Shown: in pieces, positions 9,130-18,544 of the stretch
How the letters are laid out: every line of letters begins with the position of its first letter
Position numbering within the stretch: the stretch's first letter is position 1
NCBI RefSeq assembly: GCF_026625745.1
Contig: NZ_CP113061.1
Span: forward strand, 1,761,501-1,825,500
Direction of reading: 5' to 3'
Origin: Asticcacaulis sp. SL142
GTDB taxonomy: Bacteria > Pseudomonadota > Alphaproteobacteria > Caulobacterales > Caulobacteraceae
DNA: 64,000 nucleotides
Position numbers and translations under genes: made by a program
The notes under the pieces: generated by a model
Database searches by the model: none
What the model saw: only the letters and a program-made list of their open reading frames with translations
Told to the model about the DNA's origin: nothing

Positions 9130-9163
9130 GAGCGGAATGACTTTTAATGGAAACATTCCGCTC
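9130..9163. repeat. Inverted repeat between ROK kinase and esterase genes
   Basis: GAGCGGAATG (9130-9139) and CATTCCGCTC (9154-9163) form a perfect 10-bp stem with a 14-base loop. It has no clear U-tract on either strand, so it looks more like a dispersed palindromic element than a standard terminator. Confidence 0.55.
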
Positions 9164-9187
9164 AAGCCGCCACCGCCCGGCGAGGAT

Positions 9188-10111
9188 CTAGTTGTCCCGC
9201 CAGAGATAGGCCGCCCCGCGCACGCCGGACGAATCCCCCCAACGAGCGGCACTGAGGCGCGCCTGCCAGCTATCGGAAAAGACATAGGGTTCAATCATCC
9301 CCGGCAACCGCTCATAGATTTCAGGCACGTTCGACAACCCGCCCCCGAATACAAAGACTTCCGGATCGAGGATATTCACGATTGAGGCCATGCTGCGGCC
9401 CAACCGGCCAAGCAGGCGGTCAAAGGCCGCCATGGCGTCACGATCACCGGCGCGCATGGCCCCGATAATGTCCTCGCCCTTCATATGCCGTCCTGTGGTT
9501 TCCACGAAATCACGGGCAAAGCCGGTGCCGGACACCCAGGTCTCAAGGCAGCCATGCAGGCCGCACCAGCATTTCGGGCCGGGATACTCCTCAGGCTTAG
9601 GCCACGGCAGGGACATATGGCCCCATTCCCCGGCAATGCCATTGGCACCTTCGGCCAGATGACCATTGACGACCAGCCCGCCTCCGCAGCCGGTGCCGAC
9701 AATAATCGCAAAGACGGAGCCCGCCCCAGCACCCGCCCCATCGACGGCTTCGCTGAGCGCCAGACAGTTGGCGTCATTGGCCAGCTTTATCGGCCTCCCC
9801 AGTGCGCTTTCCAGATCCTGACGGAACGGCTTGCCATTCAGATAGGTGGAGTTTGAATTGCGCATGACTCCGGTGCGCGGCGACATGGAACCGGGCGAGC
9901 CGATTCCTACGGTAGCGCTAACACGCTCAAGTTCCGGTGCCTTGGTTTTTGCCTCAGCCTCCACCCGTGCGATCAGGTCACGCACCAGACGAATAGCCGC
10001 CGGATAACTGCCGGGATTGGGCTCACGCTGGCGGCTCAGGAAAGTGCCATCTGTTGACAGCGCCGCCGCCTCGATCTTTGTGCCCCCGAAATCAACGCCA
10101 ATATAAAGCAT
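9188..10111 (-). CDS. ROK family sugar kinase (glucokinase/fructokinase type)
   Basis: 307-residue cytoplasmic sugar kinase. It has the phosphate-binding N-terminus YIGVDFGGTKIEAAAL, the sugar-binding region KLANDANCLALSEA, GTGCGGGLVVNGHL, and the ROK zinc motif in PKCWCGLHGCLE (about 180-191). The lack of an HTH domain separates it from the ROK repressor at 4.0-5.3 kb. It follows the hexose transporter gene on the same strand, after a terminator, so transporter and kinase may act in sequence on an imported hexose such as glucose or fructose. Exact sugar uncertain. Confidence 0.85.
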   Translation of the reverse strand: MLYIGVDFGGTKIEAAALSTDGTFLSRQREPNPGSYPAAIRLVRDLIARVEAEAKTKAPELERVSATVGIGSPGSMSPRTGVMRNSNSTYLNGKPFRQDLESALGRPIKLANDANCLALSEAVDGAGAGAGSVFAIIVGTGCGGGLVVNGHLAEGANGIAGEWGHMSLPWPKPEEYPGPKCWCGLHGCLETWVSGTGFARDFVETTGRHMKGEDIIGAMRAGDRDAMAAFDRLLGRLGRSMASIVNILDPEVFVFGGGLSNVPEIYERLPGMIEPYVFSDSWQARLSAARWGDSSGVRGAAYLWRDN

Positions 10112-10156
10112 CTTTTATCCCAGAATACCCAGATTACTCAGTTTGGTTTAACTCAA

Positions 10157-10197
10157 ATAAAAAGGCCCCTGCCTGTTTTAAGGCTTAAGCAGGGGCC
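10157..10197 (-). terminator. Intrinsic terminator after the MFS gene
   Basis: Stem GGCCCCTGC (10164-10172) and GCAGGGGCC (10189-10197). Read on the minus strand it is followed by TTTTTATTT, giving a classic Rho-independent terminator just downstream of the transporter stop codon. It separates the transporter from the ROK kinase gene. Confidence 0.8.
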
Positions 10198-10227
10198 CTC
10201 GTTTACAGTTCAGCGTAGACGACCAGA

Positions 10228-11577
10228 TTAATGGCCGCTAGCAACGCCTTCTTCGATGGCATGGGTCGGGGCCTTGGGGGCCACGATCGCAAACCACAAC
10301 ACATAGACATAACAGATCAGCGGCGCGATGAAGCCGAGGTTACGGCTGCCGGTCATGTCGGTAATGTAACCGAACACCAGCGGCAGGAACGCACCACCGA
10401 CGATCGCCAGCACCAGAAGGCCCGACGTGGCCGAAGTGGCCGCCGTTGAACGCTCCAGTGTCAGGGTGAAGATGGTCGGGAACATGATCGAGTTAAACAG
10501 CCCCACCAGCAGAGCCGCAAAGCCCGGAATGACGCCGGTGGTCAGCGGCAGGTTGACGCCCAGCAGGTTGACGCTGGAGTTCATATCCGCAGGCACCAGA
10601 CCATTGGAGAAGATAACCACCAGACACATGGCCATCGCACCGACGGCAAATACGCCGAGCAGGATATAGCCCTTGATGAACTTCAACATGGCCGAACCGG
10701 CAAAGCGACCGATCATGGCAAACAGCATGTAGAAGGTGATCAGCTTACCCGCATCCTGAGCGCCCAGAGCAAAGATATTTTTTTGCTCAAGGAACAAAAG
10801 CAGGTTCAGCGAAATCGCGACTTCCGCACCGACATAAAGGAAGATGCCGATAGCGCCGAGATTGGCCCACTTAGACTGTAGCGCTGAGAACGGCGATACC
10901 AGATGGCCCATCTTTGGCGCGGCATCGGTGATCTTTTGACGCACCAGCCAGATGGCGACGATGAACACAGCCAGAGCGGCGGCGATCAGGAAGTAGACAT
11001 TGCCCACGAAAGCCAGGGTTTCCTGACGCAGGGCTTCGGTGACAACGACCTCTTCCTTGAAGATGTCGCCGCCCAAAAGGAACTGTGCGCCGAAGAACAT
11101 GCCGCACGCCGCACCCAGCGAGTTAAAGGCTTGCGACAGGTTAAGCCGGAAGTGTGAATCCTTGGCCGAGCCCAGCGAGGCGATCAACGGATTGGCCGCA
11201 ACCTGAAGCAGGGTGACCCCTGACGCCATGGTGAACAAGGCGACCAGGAAGACCGGATAAATCTGAACCTTGGTGGCCACCAGCGCGATCAGACAGCCGA
11301 TGACGATACCGCCAAGGCCAAGCAGAACCGATTTGGCATAGCCGAATTTTGAAAGGAAAGCTGCCGAGGGGAACGACATGACCCCATAGGCTATGAAGAA
11401 AGCAAAGCCAGTCAGGTTGGCTTCGAGGTTATTCAGTGTGAAGACCGTTTTCATGGCCTTCAAAAGCGGATCTAGCAAATTAGTGACGAACGCCCATATG
11501 AAGAAAAGCGCTGTGACATAGATGACCGCCAGGACAAGGCCGGAGCCTTTTTTGGCGCTAGGTGTTGGTTCGGACAT
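10228..11577 (-). CDS. Sugar:H+ symporter of the FucP/GluP MFS family
   Basis: 449-residue inner-membrane transporter with about 12 hydrophobic segments. The N-terminal half contains FIWAFVTNLLDPLLKAMK, GFAFFIAYGVMSFPSAAFL and LLQVAANPLIASLGS, and the C-terminal half FNSIMFPTIFTLTLE. These are hallmarks of the fucose/glucose/galactose symporter family. The imported sugar is probably a hexose such as glucose or galactose. It differs from the second FucP-like gene at 23.7 kb, so the two are unlikely to be redundant. It lies downstream of the halogenase pair on the same strand after a 348-bp gap. Confidence 0.85.
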   Translation of the reverse strand: MSEPTPSAKKGSGLVLAVIYVTALFFIWAFVTNLLDPLLKAMKTVFTLNNLEANLTGFAFFIAYGVMSFPSAAFLSKFGYAKSVLLGLGGIVIGCLIALVATKVQIYPVFLVALFTMASGVTLLQVAANPLIASLGSAKDSHFRLNLSQAFNSLGAACGMFFGAQFLLGGDIFKEEVVVTEALRQETLAFVGNVYFLIAAALAVFIVAIWLVRQKITDAAPKMGHLVSPFSALQSKWANLGAIGIFLYVGAEVAISLNLLLFLEQKNIFALGAQDAGKLITFYMLFAMIGRFAGSAMLKFIKGYILLGVFAVGAMAMCLVVIFSNGLVPADMNSSVNLLGVNLPLTTGVIPGFAALLVGLFNSIMFPTIFTLTLERSTAATSATSGLLVLAIVGGAFLPLVFGYITDMTGSRNLGFIAPLICYVYVLWFAIVAPKAPTHAIEEGVASGH

Positions 11578-11925
11578 GTACCCTACCCTGTGTTCGGTGA
11601 CGAAGGCTCTTTATAGGCCCTTCCCGATTAAATAAATCAAATTTCAAAAAGCGCGTTTTGGAGTTAATTTGCAACTGAAAAAACCTGCGAACGTCAATTT
11701 TTTTCATTTTTCGCTCTTAAGGCGCAAATCGTGAAAAGACTGATTTTCAGCAAGTACTTATAATTAGCCAACAAATTTGCCAGACAATTGCAAAAGCGCC
11801 CTTAAAAGACGAAAATTAACCCTTACGCGAAAATTTCATGAAAAAATTTCGTAACTTAAGTTTTTTTGACGTTAATGCCGATTTTGCACCGCACCATTGC
11901 TGATTCGTATATTCGCGGTGCCGGG
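11578..11925. other. Gene-free AT-rich stretch, 348 bp
   Basis: Separates the MFS gene start from the end of the first halogenase-like gene. It is much richer in A and T than its surroundings, with several AAATTT-type tracts, and presumably holds the transporter promoter on the minus strand. No convincing ORF, operator palindrome or terminator was found. Confidence 0.5.
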
Positions 11926-13458
11926 TTACACGATTTCAGTCGCGATATTAGGTTTGCCGAAATGCTGTTGCAGGAAGTCCTCATGCCGAGGCGCCTGGGC
12001 GGCGCTACGCAAATATGTACGGCTAATGTGAGCGAGATTTTGGCGAATGTCATCAATCGTCATGCGATCCGCCAGAGGGTCATAATCCTGCGGAAATATC
12101 CCCTGCCCCAACATCACCGACAGCCAGCTTGGGTCGCGGAAAAGCTCCGTCTCGCCGGTAAAGATGCGCCCGCTTTCGCGAAACAGATCCATGCGCGCTT
12201 TCAGGCGATCTGAGATGTCCTGCTCACGACAATACCGCCAGAACGCCCCGTCACGAGCGTTGGCTTTATAGTGCAGCATTAGAAAATCCCGCACATCCTC
12301 GTATTCATGGCGGGTCTCACGATTGAAGTGATCCATAAGGTGAGGCGCAAAAGCCCCCCCAGCAGTCGCCTGCCGCGGCAGGCACTGGATCAGCTTACTC
12401 ACCCCCTTCTGGATCAGATGGATCGAGGTCGATTCCAGCGGCTCCAGAAAGCCGGCTGATAATCCCACCGCCGCACAGTTTTTCACCCAGGCTGATTTAC
12501 GCCGTCCGGTCAGAAACCGAATAGGTCGCGGATCAGCCAGCGCCTTGCCTTCAAGGCTACTGAGGAGCGTTTGCGCGGCCTCGTCATCGCTCATATGAGA
12601 CGAACTGTAGACCAATCCGTTACCCGTGCGGTGCTGTAGTGGAATACGCCATTGCCATCCGGCTTTGCGGGCGGTGGCACGGGTGTAGGGCGTCAACTGC
12701 GCCGGGTTTTCAGACGGCACCGCCACCGCCCGATCACACGGCAGCAGGTGCGACCAGTCTTCGAAACCGGCCTTGAGCGCCCCTTCGATCAGCAGGCCGC
12801 GAAAGCCTGAGCAATCAATAAAAAAATCCCCGGCAATGACGCGACCGTCTTTCAGGGTCACCCCTTCGATGTAGCCGGTTTCGCTGTTTTGACCGACCTG
12901 AGTGATCATGCCCTCAAGGCGGCGCGCCCCCCGCGCCTCGGCATAACTACGCAGATATCGCGCATAAAGCCCGGCATCAAAATGGTAAGCATAGACCACA
13001 GACGATAACGGTGAATTTTTATCCGGTGATGGTGGGGCAAACCGGCCCTGACGCGATAAAACGGCACTCAGATTGTAGTCGAGTATGTCCCCGCCTTCAC
13101 CCATCTGTTTTAGACGCAGCCAGTAATGGTGAAACGCGGCCAGATCGAAATTGGTACCAAAACTGCCGAACGGGTGCATATAGCTCTGGCCCTCACCACC
13201 CCAACCGACAAACTCGATCCCAAGCTTGAAAGTGGCACGGGTCTTAGCCATAAACTCGCGCTCATCAATGCGCAGCAGGCTGTTGAAATGGGCGATCGAG
13301 GGTATGCTGGCTTCACCCACCCCAATCGTGCCGATATCATCGGACTCTATCAGGGTGATGGTCGCCAGTTGCGGCGGGCAGGCCAGCGACAGCCCCGCCG
13401 CCGTCATCCACCCGGCCGTGCCGCCGCCCACAATAACAATATTCAGCGGCGCGCCCAT
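11926..13458 (-). CDS. Tryptophan-halogenase-like flavoprotein A
   Basis: 510-residue FAD-dependent halogenase-family protein. The N-terminal FAD motif is IVIVGGGTAGWMTAA. The lysine that positions hypohalous acid is conserved in ATFKLGIEF (K78, matching K79 of PrnA). The WxWxIP motif is WQWRIP (about 267-272), and EPLESTSI holds the second catalytic Glu. The start at 13458 lies one base past the stop of the upstream paralogue and begins at the FAD motif; the longer frame from 13587 only reads through that paralogue. Such genes often sit next to TonB receptors for glycans, where their true substrate is unknown. Halogenation of free tryptophan is not implied. Confidence 0.85.
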   Translation of the reverse strand: MGAPLNIVIVGGGTAGWMTAAGLSLACPPQLATITLIESDDIGTIGVGEASIPSIAHFNSLLRIDEREFMAKTRATFKLGIEFVGWGGEGQSYMHPFGSFGTNFDLAAFHHYWLRLKQMGEGGDILDYNLSAVLSRQGRFAPPSPDKNSPLSSVVYAYHFDAGLYARYLRSYAEARGARRLEGMITQVGQNSETGYIEGVTLKDGRVIAGDFFIDCSGFRGLLIEGALKAGFEDWSHLLPCDRAVAVPSENPAQLTPYTRATARKAGWQWRIPLQHRTGNGLVYSSSHMSDDEAAQTLLSSLEGKALADPRPIRFLTGRRKSAWVKNCAAVGLSAGFLEPLESTSIHLIQKGVSKLIQCLPRQATAGGAFAPHLMDHFNRETRHEYEDVRDFLMLHYKANARDGAFWRYCREQDISDRLKARMDLFRESGRIFTGETELFRDPSWLSVMLGQGIFPQDYDPLADRMTIDDIRQNLAHISRTYLRSAAQAPRHEDFLQQHFGKPNIATEIV

Positions 13459-13459
13459 C

Positions 13460-14977
13460 TTAGCTGGCGGCCATGAAGTTTTGCGATGGGCAATGCTGCG
13501 CAATAAAGGTGCTGTGCAGTGGCACTTGCGGCACGACACGGGCAATCGCGTCGCGCCGCCCACGCATGAGCTGGCGCAATTCATCAAGCGGTAACCGGTC
13601 GGTCAGACCATCATAGGTTTGTGAAATCACACCCTGACCATTGAACACCGCCTGCCAGCTTGGGCGCGCAAAATGATCCTCTTCAAACATCACCACATGA
13701 CCGCGGCGCGAGAATATGTCGATCTTTTGCTGCAACTCATCCGGTATAGGCATGTGAGCACAATATTTCCACAGTTCCCCGTCCTGACGCTCATTAAGTC
13801 TGTAATGTAGAATAATGAAATCGCGCACCCGCTCATAACCGAGGGTCATCTGACGATTATATTCATGTATCAGCCCCGGATCGCAATCGCGGCCCGGATA
13901 GAGGTCAAGGAAGCGCGTGATACCGGTCTGAACCAGATTGATAGAGGTCGATTCCAGCGGTTCAAGAAACCCCGACGCCAGACCCAACGACAGGCAGTTT
14001 TTGTCCCAGATTTTAGTGCGATGGCCGGTTTTGAAACGGATCAGCATCGGATCTTTCAACGGCATGCCGTCCAGATTTGCCATCAGGGTATCCAGGGCTT
14101 TGTCCTGATCGATAAAGTTCGACGCAAACACATGGCCGTTGCCGGTACGATGCTGCAGCGGGATGCGCCACTGCCAGCCGGCTTCATGGGCGGTAGAACG
14201 GGTATAGGGCGTTAACTCACCGCGGGTTTGGCACGGAACCGCCCATGCCCGATCGACTGGCAGATAGTGCGACCAGTCAGTAAATCCGGCCTTGAGCGCG
14301 CCTTCGATCAGCAGCCCGCGAAAGCCGGAACAGTCCATGAAAAAATCGGCATACTCGACCGCGCCATTATCAAGGCGCAGGCCGTCGATAAAGCCGTCTT
14401 CTGGCCGTAAAACAACCTCGGTAATCTTGGCGTTGAGCCGCTTAACCCCACGCGCTTCGGCATGACTCCGTAGAAACTTTGCAAACAATCCCGCATCGAA
14501 ATGGTATGCATAGGTGTAGTCATGCATCGGTGAGCGCGGATCGGGATTGGGCGGGAAAAACCGGTTGGCATAGGCCAGCGCTGCCGGTAGAGACCATGCC
14601 TCCAGCGGGGTGTCATCGCCCTCAGCCCGCAACCGCCGCCATAAACTATAGGCGCTGATGGCCTGATGATCAGCGCCATAATCGCCAAAGCCGTGAAAGT
14701 AGCGGCTGTCCTTGCGGCCCCAGCCCAGAAACTCGATGCCGAGTTTAAACGTCGCCTCGGTCGAGCGGATAAATTCGCCCTCATTCAAACCGAGATGTTC
14801 ATTGAATTTTCGGATGGTGGGAATGGTCGCTTCGCCAACGCCGACCGTGCCGATATCCTCGGATTCGATCAGCAATATCTCCACCGATTTCGGCAGGGCC
14901 ACACTCAAAGCCGCCGCCGTCATCCATCCGGCGGTGCCTCCGCCCGCGATAATCAGCTTATTGATCGGGTTTTGCAT
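13460..14977 (-). CDS. Tryptophan-halogenase-like flavoprotein B
   Basis: 505-residue paralogue of the next gene, colinear throughout. It has the FAD motif LIIAGGGTAGWMTAA, Lys in ATFKLGIEFLGWG, WQWRIPLQHRTGNGHVF (about 267-283) and LEPLESTSINLVQTG. All catalytic positions known for flavin halogenases are kept, so there is no sign of decay. A GGGGGG sequence precedes the ATG at 14977. It lies 87 bp downstream of the TonB receptor gene behind a terminator-like hairpin. A separate flavin reductase would be needed and none is encoded in the window. Confidence 0.85.
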   Translation of the reverse strand: MQNPINKLIIAGGGTAGWMTAAALSVALPKSVEILLIESEDIGTVGVGEATIPTIRKFNEHLGLNEGEFIRSTEATFKLGIEFLGWGRKDSRYFHGFGDYGADHQAISAYSLWRRLRAEGDDTPLEAWSLPAALAYANRFFPPNPDPRSPMHDYTYAYHFDAGLFAKFLRSHAEARGVKRLNAKITEVVLRPEDGFIDGLRLDNGAVEYADFFMDCSGFRGLLIEGALKAGFTDWSHYLPVDRAWAVPCQTRGELTPYTRSTAHEAGWQWRIPLQHRTGNGHVFASNFIDQDKALDTLMANLDGMPLKDPMLIRFKTGHRTKIWDKNCLSLGLASGFLEPLESTSINLVQTGITRFLDLYPGRDCDPGLIHEYNRQMTLGYERVRDFIILHYRLNERQDGELWKYCAHMPIPDELQQKIDIFSRRGHVVMFEEDHFARPSWQAVFNGQGVISQTYDGLTDRLPLDELRQLMRGRRDAIARVVPQVPLHSTFIAQHCPSQNFMAAS

Positions 14978-15008
14978 AAACGCCCCCCAAAAGAGCGCAA
15001 ATTTTCAA

Positions 15009-15046
15009 AAGAAAAAGGCTTCTCCCGCATTATACGGGAGAAGCCT
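15009..15046 (-). terminator. Terminator or attenuator between TonB receptor and halogenases
   Basis: AGGCTTCTCCCG (15016-15027) and CGGGAGAAGCCT (15035-15046) form a perfect 12-bp stem with a 7-base loop. On the minus strand it is followed by TTTTTCTTTT. It is located between the receptor stop codon and the halogenase start, so partial read-through would give much receptor and little enzyme from one promoter. Confidence 0.85.
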
Positions 15047-15064
15047 CTGGTCGTCACCTCTAGT

Positions 15065-18000
15065 TTAGAAGCTGCCGCGCAGCACCAAAGAGATACGGCG
15101 ATCAGTCTTGGTCGCCGAGTAGTATTGCGTCTCCAGCGGACGGCTCAGGTCGCTCGATACACGGGTATAGGCCACATCACGTCCCAGGTTGGTGCCCTGG
15201 ATACCGATTTTGAATTTCGGCGTGATGTCGTAGAAGATTGAGCCATCAAGCTGACCGTAGGCCTCAGCCCACATCGGACGGTTCACATTGGCCGCCGAGG
15301 TGGTGTAGAGGTAGTCAGAGCGCCAGTTATATGCCAGACGCGCCGAGATGCCGTACTTTTCGTACATGACCGCAAGGTTGTAGCTGTCAGGTGACATGCC
15401 TTCCAGAGGCAGATCATTCAGGTTGGAATTGGATACCTGGTTGCCATCGGAGATCGACACCACCGGATTACGCCCGCCCGAAGATTCGATGCGCGTATAG
15501 TTGGCCTGCGCCCCGAGCCCTGACCAGATACCCGGCAAGAAGTCGAAGAACTGATTGTAGGCGATTTCAAACCCTTCGACCTTGCCTTCTTCTGAGCCAT
15601 TCACATAACGGTTAACGTTAAACGTCAGGGTCTGGCCATTATTGGTGTAGGTTTCCGGTATTGACTGAACATAGATATAGTTCTTCATGTCCTTACGGAA
15701 CAGCGCCAGCGTCAAGCTGCTGGTCGGGGCGAAATACCACTCCGCCGTCAGGTCATACTGATTGGCTTCGACCGGCTGGATATCAGCGGTTCCGCCCTGA
15801 CCGGTCAGGCTGTAGGACTGCACATAGTAGGTCGGATTACCGTTACCGTCCAAAATCGGATCGGGATCAGAACCGGCATCCGGGCCATCCGGTGTCGTGC
15901 GCGCCACTGTCGTAAAGCTTGACCCCAGGGTCGTATAAGGCGATAGCCATGACATTTCCGGACGCACAATGGCCTTGGAGGCTGCAAAGCGGAACTGAAG
16001 CTGATCTGAATATTTCAGACGCAGATTCAGGCTCGGCAGGACATTGGTGTATTCCGTACCACCGCTAACCGGGAAGCTGGCCGCACCGAACGCAATCACG
16101 CTATTGTAAACCGCGCAATTTCCGGCCGTTTGTGTTGTATCTACGCAGCTGACGACAGATGTCGGCGCCGTGGTCGTAACGAAGGATTCCCCCACATCGG
16201 TTTCGGTCTTAACGACACGAACGCCGATATTCCCGTCAACTTCACGGCCACCCCAGCTATCGAGGTTACCCCCGAAGCGAATCAGACCGTAAACGGCTTT
16301 GGTTTGCTCGTTCTGTGTGTTGAGGCCGGCAGCCCCTTGGTTGGTGAGTGTGGCCGGTGACCAACCCCAGCCTGCCGTTTCCGTGGCCTTAAGTTGCTCA
16401 TACATCGCCTGCGGACCCGACGAAACCAGACCTTCCGAAGGGAACCAGATATTGCCTGGCACCGGTACATCACCGTGCATGAAGTTGTCAAAGCTTACAA
16501 GTTCCGACTGGGCGGGCAGGTTGGCATTGGCGGGCGAAGACGCCCAACCCACATCCCAGCCACCGGCTTCGTCAAGATAGACCGGTTGGCTTACGCCGCC
16601 GGATAGAAAGCCCCAGTACTGATGGCTAAGCGCACCCCAGTTCCAGTTGGACTGGCGCGTGATGTAGTCGCGGTCGGTGGTGCGGGCACCGAACTTAAAA
16701 GATTTCAGCCAGCTTCCGTCGTCGAAATCGTAACGGCCATCGAGGCGGATCGATTTTTGTTCGGCTTCGTTATCTTCGATATGATCCATAGCGGCGGCCC
16801 AATAGTAATTGGCCTGAATGTCTTCACCGCTGTCTAGGATGCTAATTTTGGGCAGGTCGCCACGCAGATCGATGCTGGCATCAGCCTTACCGGCAACAGT
16901 GCAGCTACCACCGACCATTTCGGTACAATACTGCACAAAAGCCGTATTCGACAGGATTTCAGCCGTCGATTTAATGTACTGAATATCACCGGTTAGGGTC
17001 AGTTTGTCGCTGACGTACCACTTGGCCGCTAAAGCGATATCCGTGGTCGTCTTGACATCTTTGCCGTAACGGGTGTTCGCGGTGATACCAGCACCATAAA
17101 CTGTGCCGTTTTCAAAGGTGCCCGAGGAGTCATAACCGTAGGTCGCAGCCGAAGCCGTCGGCATACGCACGCCGCCCGATTCGGTGTAAAGGCTCGTCAT
17201 TTCACCAGAGTCGTTATAGAATCCGACATTGTATTCGGTATTCTCGGGCGTCGCCTTGGAATGGAAAGCCTGCAAGGTAAACTCAAGGCTGTCGTTCGGA
17301 CGCCACTGAAAGGCTGCGGCCACAGCTTCGCGCTTTTGGGTCCAGTCAATCGTGCGCCAGCCCATGGTATTCGGCACCAACACATCATCACCGGCGGCGG
17401 TTTCAGCATTCACATAACGGTCAACCGCGATCACATTGGTCAGGTTACCCACATTGCCAAGCGAGTAGTTGAGCAACAGACCCATTTCACCGACTTTGGT
17501 GTCCCAGCGATCAGAGTAAACCACGCTGCCCGATGTCAGATAATCTTTCTGAAGGTCGCCGTAAGTCGAGTCGATGGTGAAGGCCATGATGCGCTTACGC
17601 GAATCGAACGGCAGGCGCGTGCGCAGATTGACCGTGCCGCCAATCCCGCCTTCAATCATATCGGCAGCCGGGTTCTTATAGACATCAACACCGGCCAGCA
17701 AATCAGCCGACACATCTTCGAAGCTCAGCGAACGACCATTTTTGGCCGAAAAGATATCGCGGCCATTGGTCTCTGAACGTACCCAGGTCAGACCGCGAAT
17801 GACGACCCCGCCACCTTCAGCGGTCATACGGATTGGATCGCGCGCTTCAGAGGCGCGCTGGATTTGCAGACCTGCAACCCGTTGAAGGGCTTCAGATACC
17901 GATCGGTCCGGCAGGGCGCCAATGTCAACCGCGGTGATCGAATCGACGACCACTTCGGCATCTCTCTTGATCTTTTGCGCCGTTTTGATCTGGGCGCGCT

Positions 18001-18172
18001 GACCGGTGACGACCACTTCGGTCACGTCCGAATCTTCGGCCGGAGCGTCCTGTGCCATGGCCGGCATGGCCAGAGCCGCTGCCAGCGCAGCAAGTGCCAC
18101 TGCAGATACCCCGTTTTTAAGCGCGATGCTGTAAACGCTGCGCCCGTTAAGCGCAGTACGTGAGTTTTTCAT
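15065..18172 (-). CDS. TonB-dependent receptor, likely glycan importer
   Basis: 1035-residue outer-membrane receptor. Signal peptide (cleavage near AMPAMAQDA), a TonB-box-like segment near DVTEVVVTGQR, a plug domain with ALPDRSVSEALQRVAGLQI and VVIRGLTWVRSETNGRD, then a long beta-barrel ending in the aromatic terminus VLRGSF. The length is typical of the large Caulobacter/Xanthomonas carbohydrate receptors. The start at 18172 is preferred over 18313 because GGAGGAGT lies just upstream and a signal peptide follows. Two LacI-type operator copies lie 316-372 bp upstream. It would import oligosaccharides, plausibly xyloglucan fragments given the shared operator. Confidence 0.9.
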   Translation of the reverse strand: MKNSRTALNGRSVYSIALKNGVSAVALAALAAALAMPAMAQDAPAEDSDVTEVVVTGQRAQIKTAQKIKRDAEVVVDSITAVDIGALPDRSVSEALQRVAGLQIQRASEARDPIRMTAEGGGVVIRGLTWVRSETNGRDIFSAKNGRSLSFEDVSADLLAGVDVYKNPAADMIEGGIGGTVNLRTRLPFDSRKRIMAFTIDSTYGDLQKDYLTSGSVVYSDRWDTKVGEMGLLLNYSLGNVGNLTNVIAVDRYVNAETAAGDDVLVPNTMGWRTIDWTQKREAVAAAFQWRPNDSLEFTLQAFHSKATPENTEYNVGFYNDSGEMTSLYTESGGVRMPTASAATYGYDSSGTFENGTVYGAGITANTRYGKDVKTTTDIALAAKWYVSDKLTLTGDIQYIKSTAEILSNTAFVQYCTEMVGGSCTVAGKADASIDLRGDLPKISILDSGEDIQANYYWAAAMDHIEDNEAEQKSIRLDGRYDFDDGSWLKSFKFGARTTDRDYITRQSNWNWGALSHQYWGFLSGGVSQPVYLDEAGGWDVGWASSPANANLPAQSELVSFDNFMHGDVPVPGNIWFPSEGLVSSGPQAMYEQLKATETAGWGWSPATLTNQGAAGLNTQNEQTKAVYGLIRFGGNLDSWGGREVDGNIGVRVVKTETDVGESFVTTTAPTSVVSCVDTTQTAGNCAVYNSVIAFGAASFPVSGGTEYTNVLPSLNLRLKYSDQLQFRFAASKAIVRPEMSWLSPYTTLGSSFTTVARTTPDGPDAGSDPDPILDGNGNPTYYVQSYSLTGQGGTADIQPVEANQYDLTAEWYFAPTSSLTLALFRKDMKNYIYVQSIPETYTNNGQTLTFNVNRYVNGSEEGKVEGFEIAYNQFFDFLPGIWSGLGAQANYTRIESSGGRNPVVSISDGNQVSNSNLNDLPLEGMSPDSYNLAVMYEKYGISARLAYNWRSDYLYTTSAANVNRPMWAEAYGQLDGSIFYDITPKFKIGIQGTNLGRDVAYTRVSSDLSRPLETQYYSATKTDRRISLVLRGSF

Positions 18173-18487
18173 AAAACTCCTCCCTCTAAATAAACCAAGG
18201 CTCAATCTCCGGTCTTTGCAGCCGGTGTGATTGAATGCGTCCCAAAATTGATGATCCCGGCCCGGAGATTGCCTGCATGGGCAGTCTCTCTGAGAATTGT
18301 GAACCGCGATCACAGTTATTCAGTCAAAAAGGGCGGATATTCGAGGATGTATGAGGAAGCCCGGAACGTACACACCACGTCCGGCAATTGCGCCCTTAAC
18401 CTGAAACCCTTCCAGTTTGACTGTCGTCCGGCACCCTGCCGCAGATATGTTTAAAAACCAAAAACACACTGAAACGGGCACTCTTGA

Positions 18488-18503
18488 ATGGTAGCGATAT
18501 CAT
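18488..18503. promoter_or_regulatory. Degenerate LacI-type operator, TonB receptor promoter
   Basis: ATGGTAGCGATATCAT fits the ATGRYAGCGCTRYCAT motif with one core mismatch (A in place of C). It lies 41 bp from the better copy at 18529-18544, close to four helical turns, so two repressor dimers could bind on the same face. Confidence 0.5.
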
Positions 18504-18528
18504 AATATCAATGAGAAGCTACTAAAGA

Positions 18529-18544
18529 TTGACAGCGCTGCCAT
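18529..18544. promoter_or_regulatory. LacI-type (XylR-like) operator, TonB receptor promoter
   Basis: TTGACAGCGCTGCCAT, with the AGCGCT core intact and TGAC/GCCA arms. It matches TGnnAnCGnTnnCA, the general form of LacI-family operators. Same motif as the sites at 33529, 38663 and 51040. Confidence 0.7.

Noticed and set aside
18227-18454. 75-codon ORF in the TonB receptor promoter region
   Set aside because: No family features, no good ribosome-binding site, and it overlaps the receptor leader on the opposite strand.
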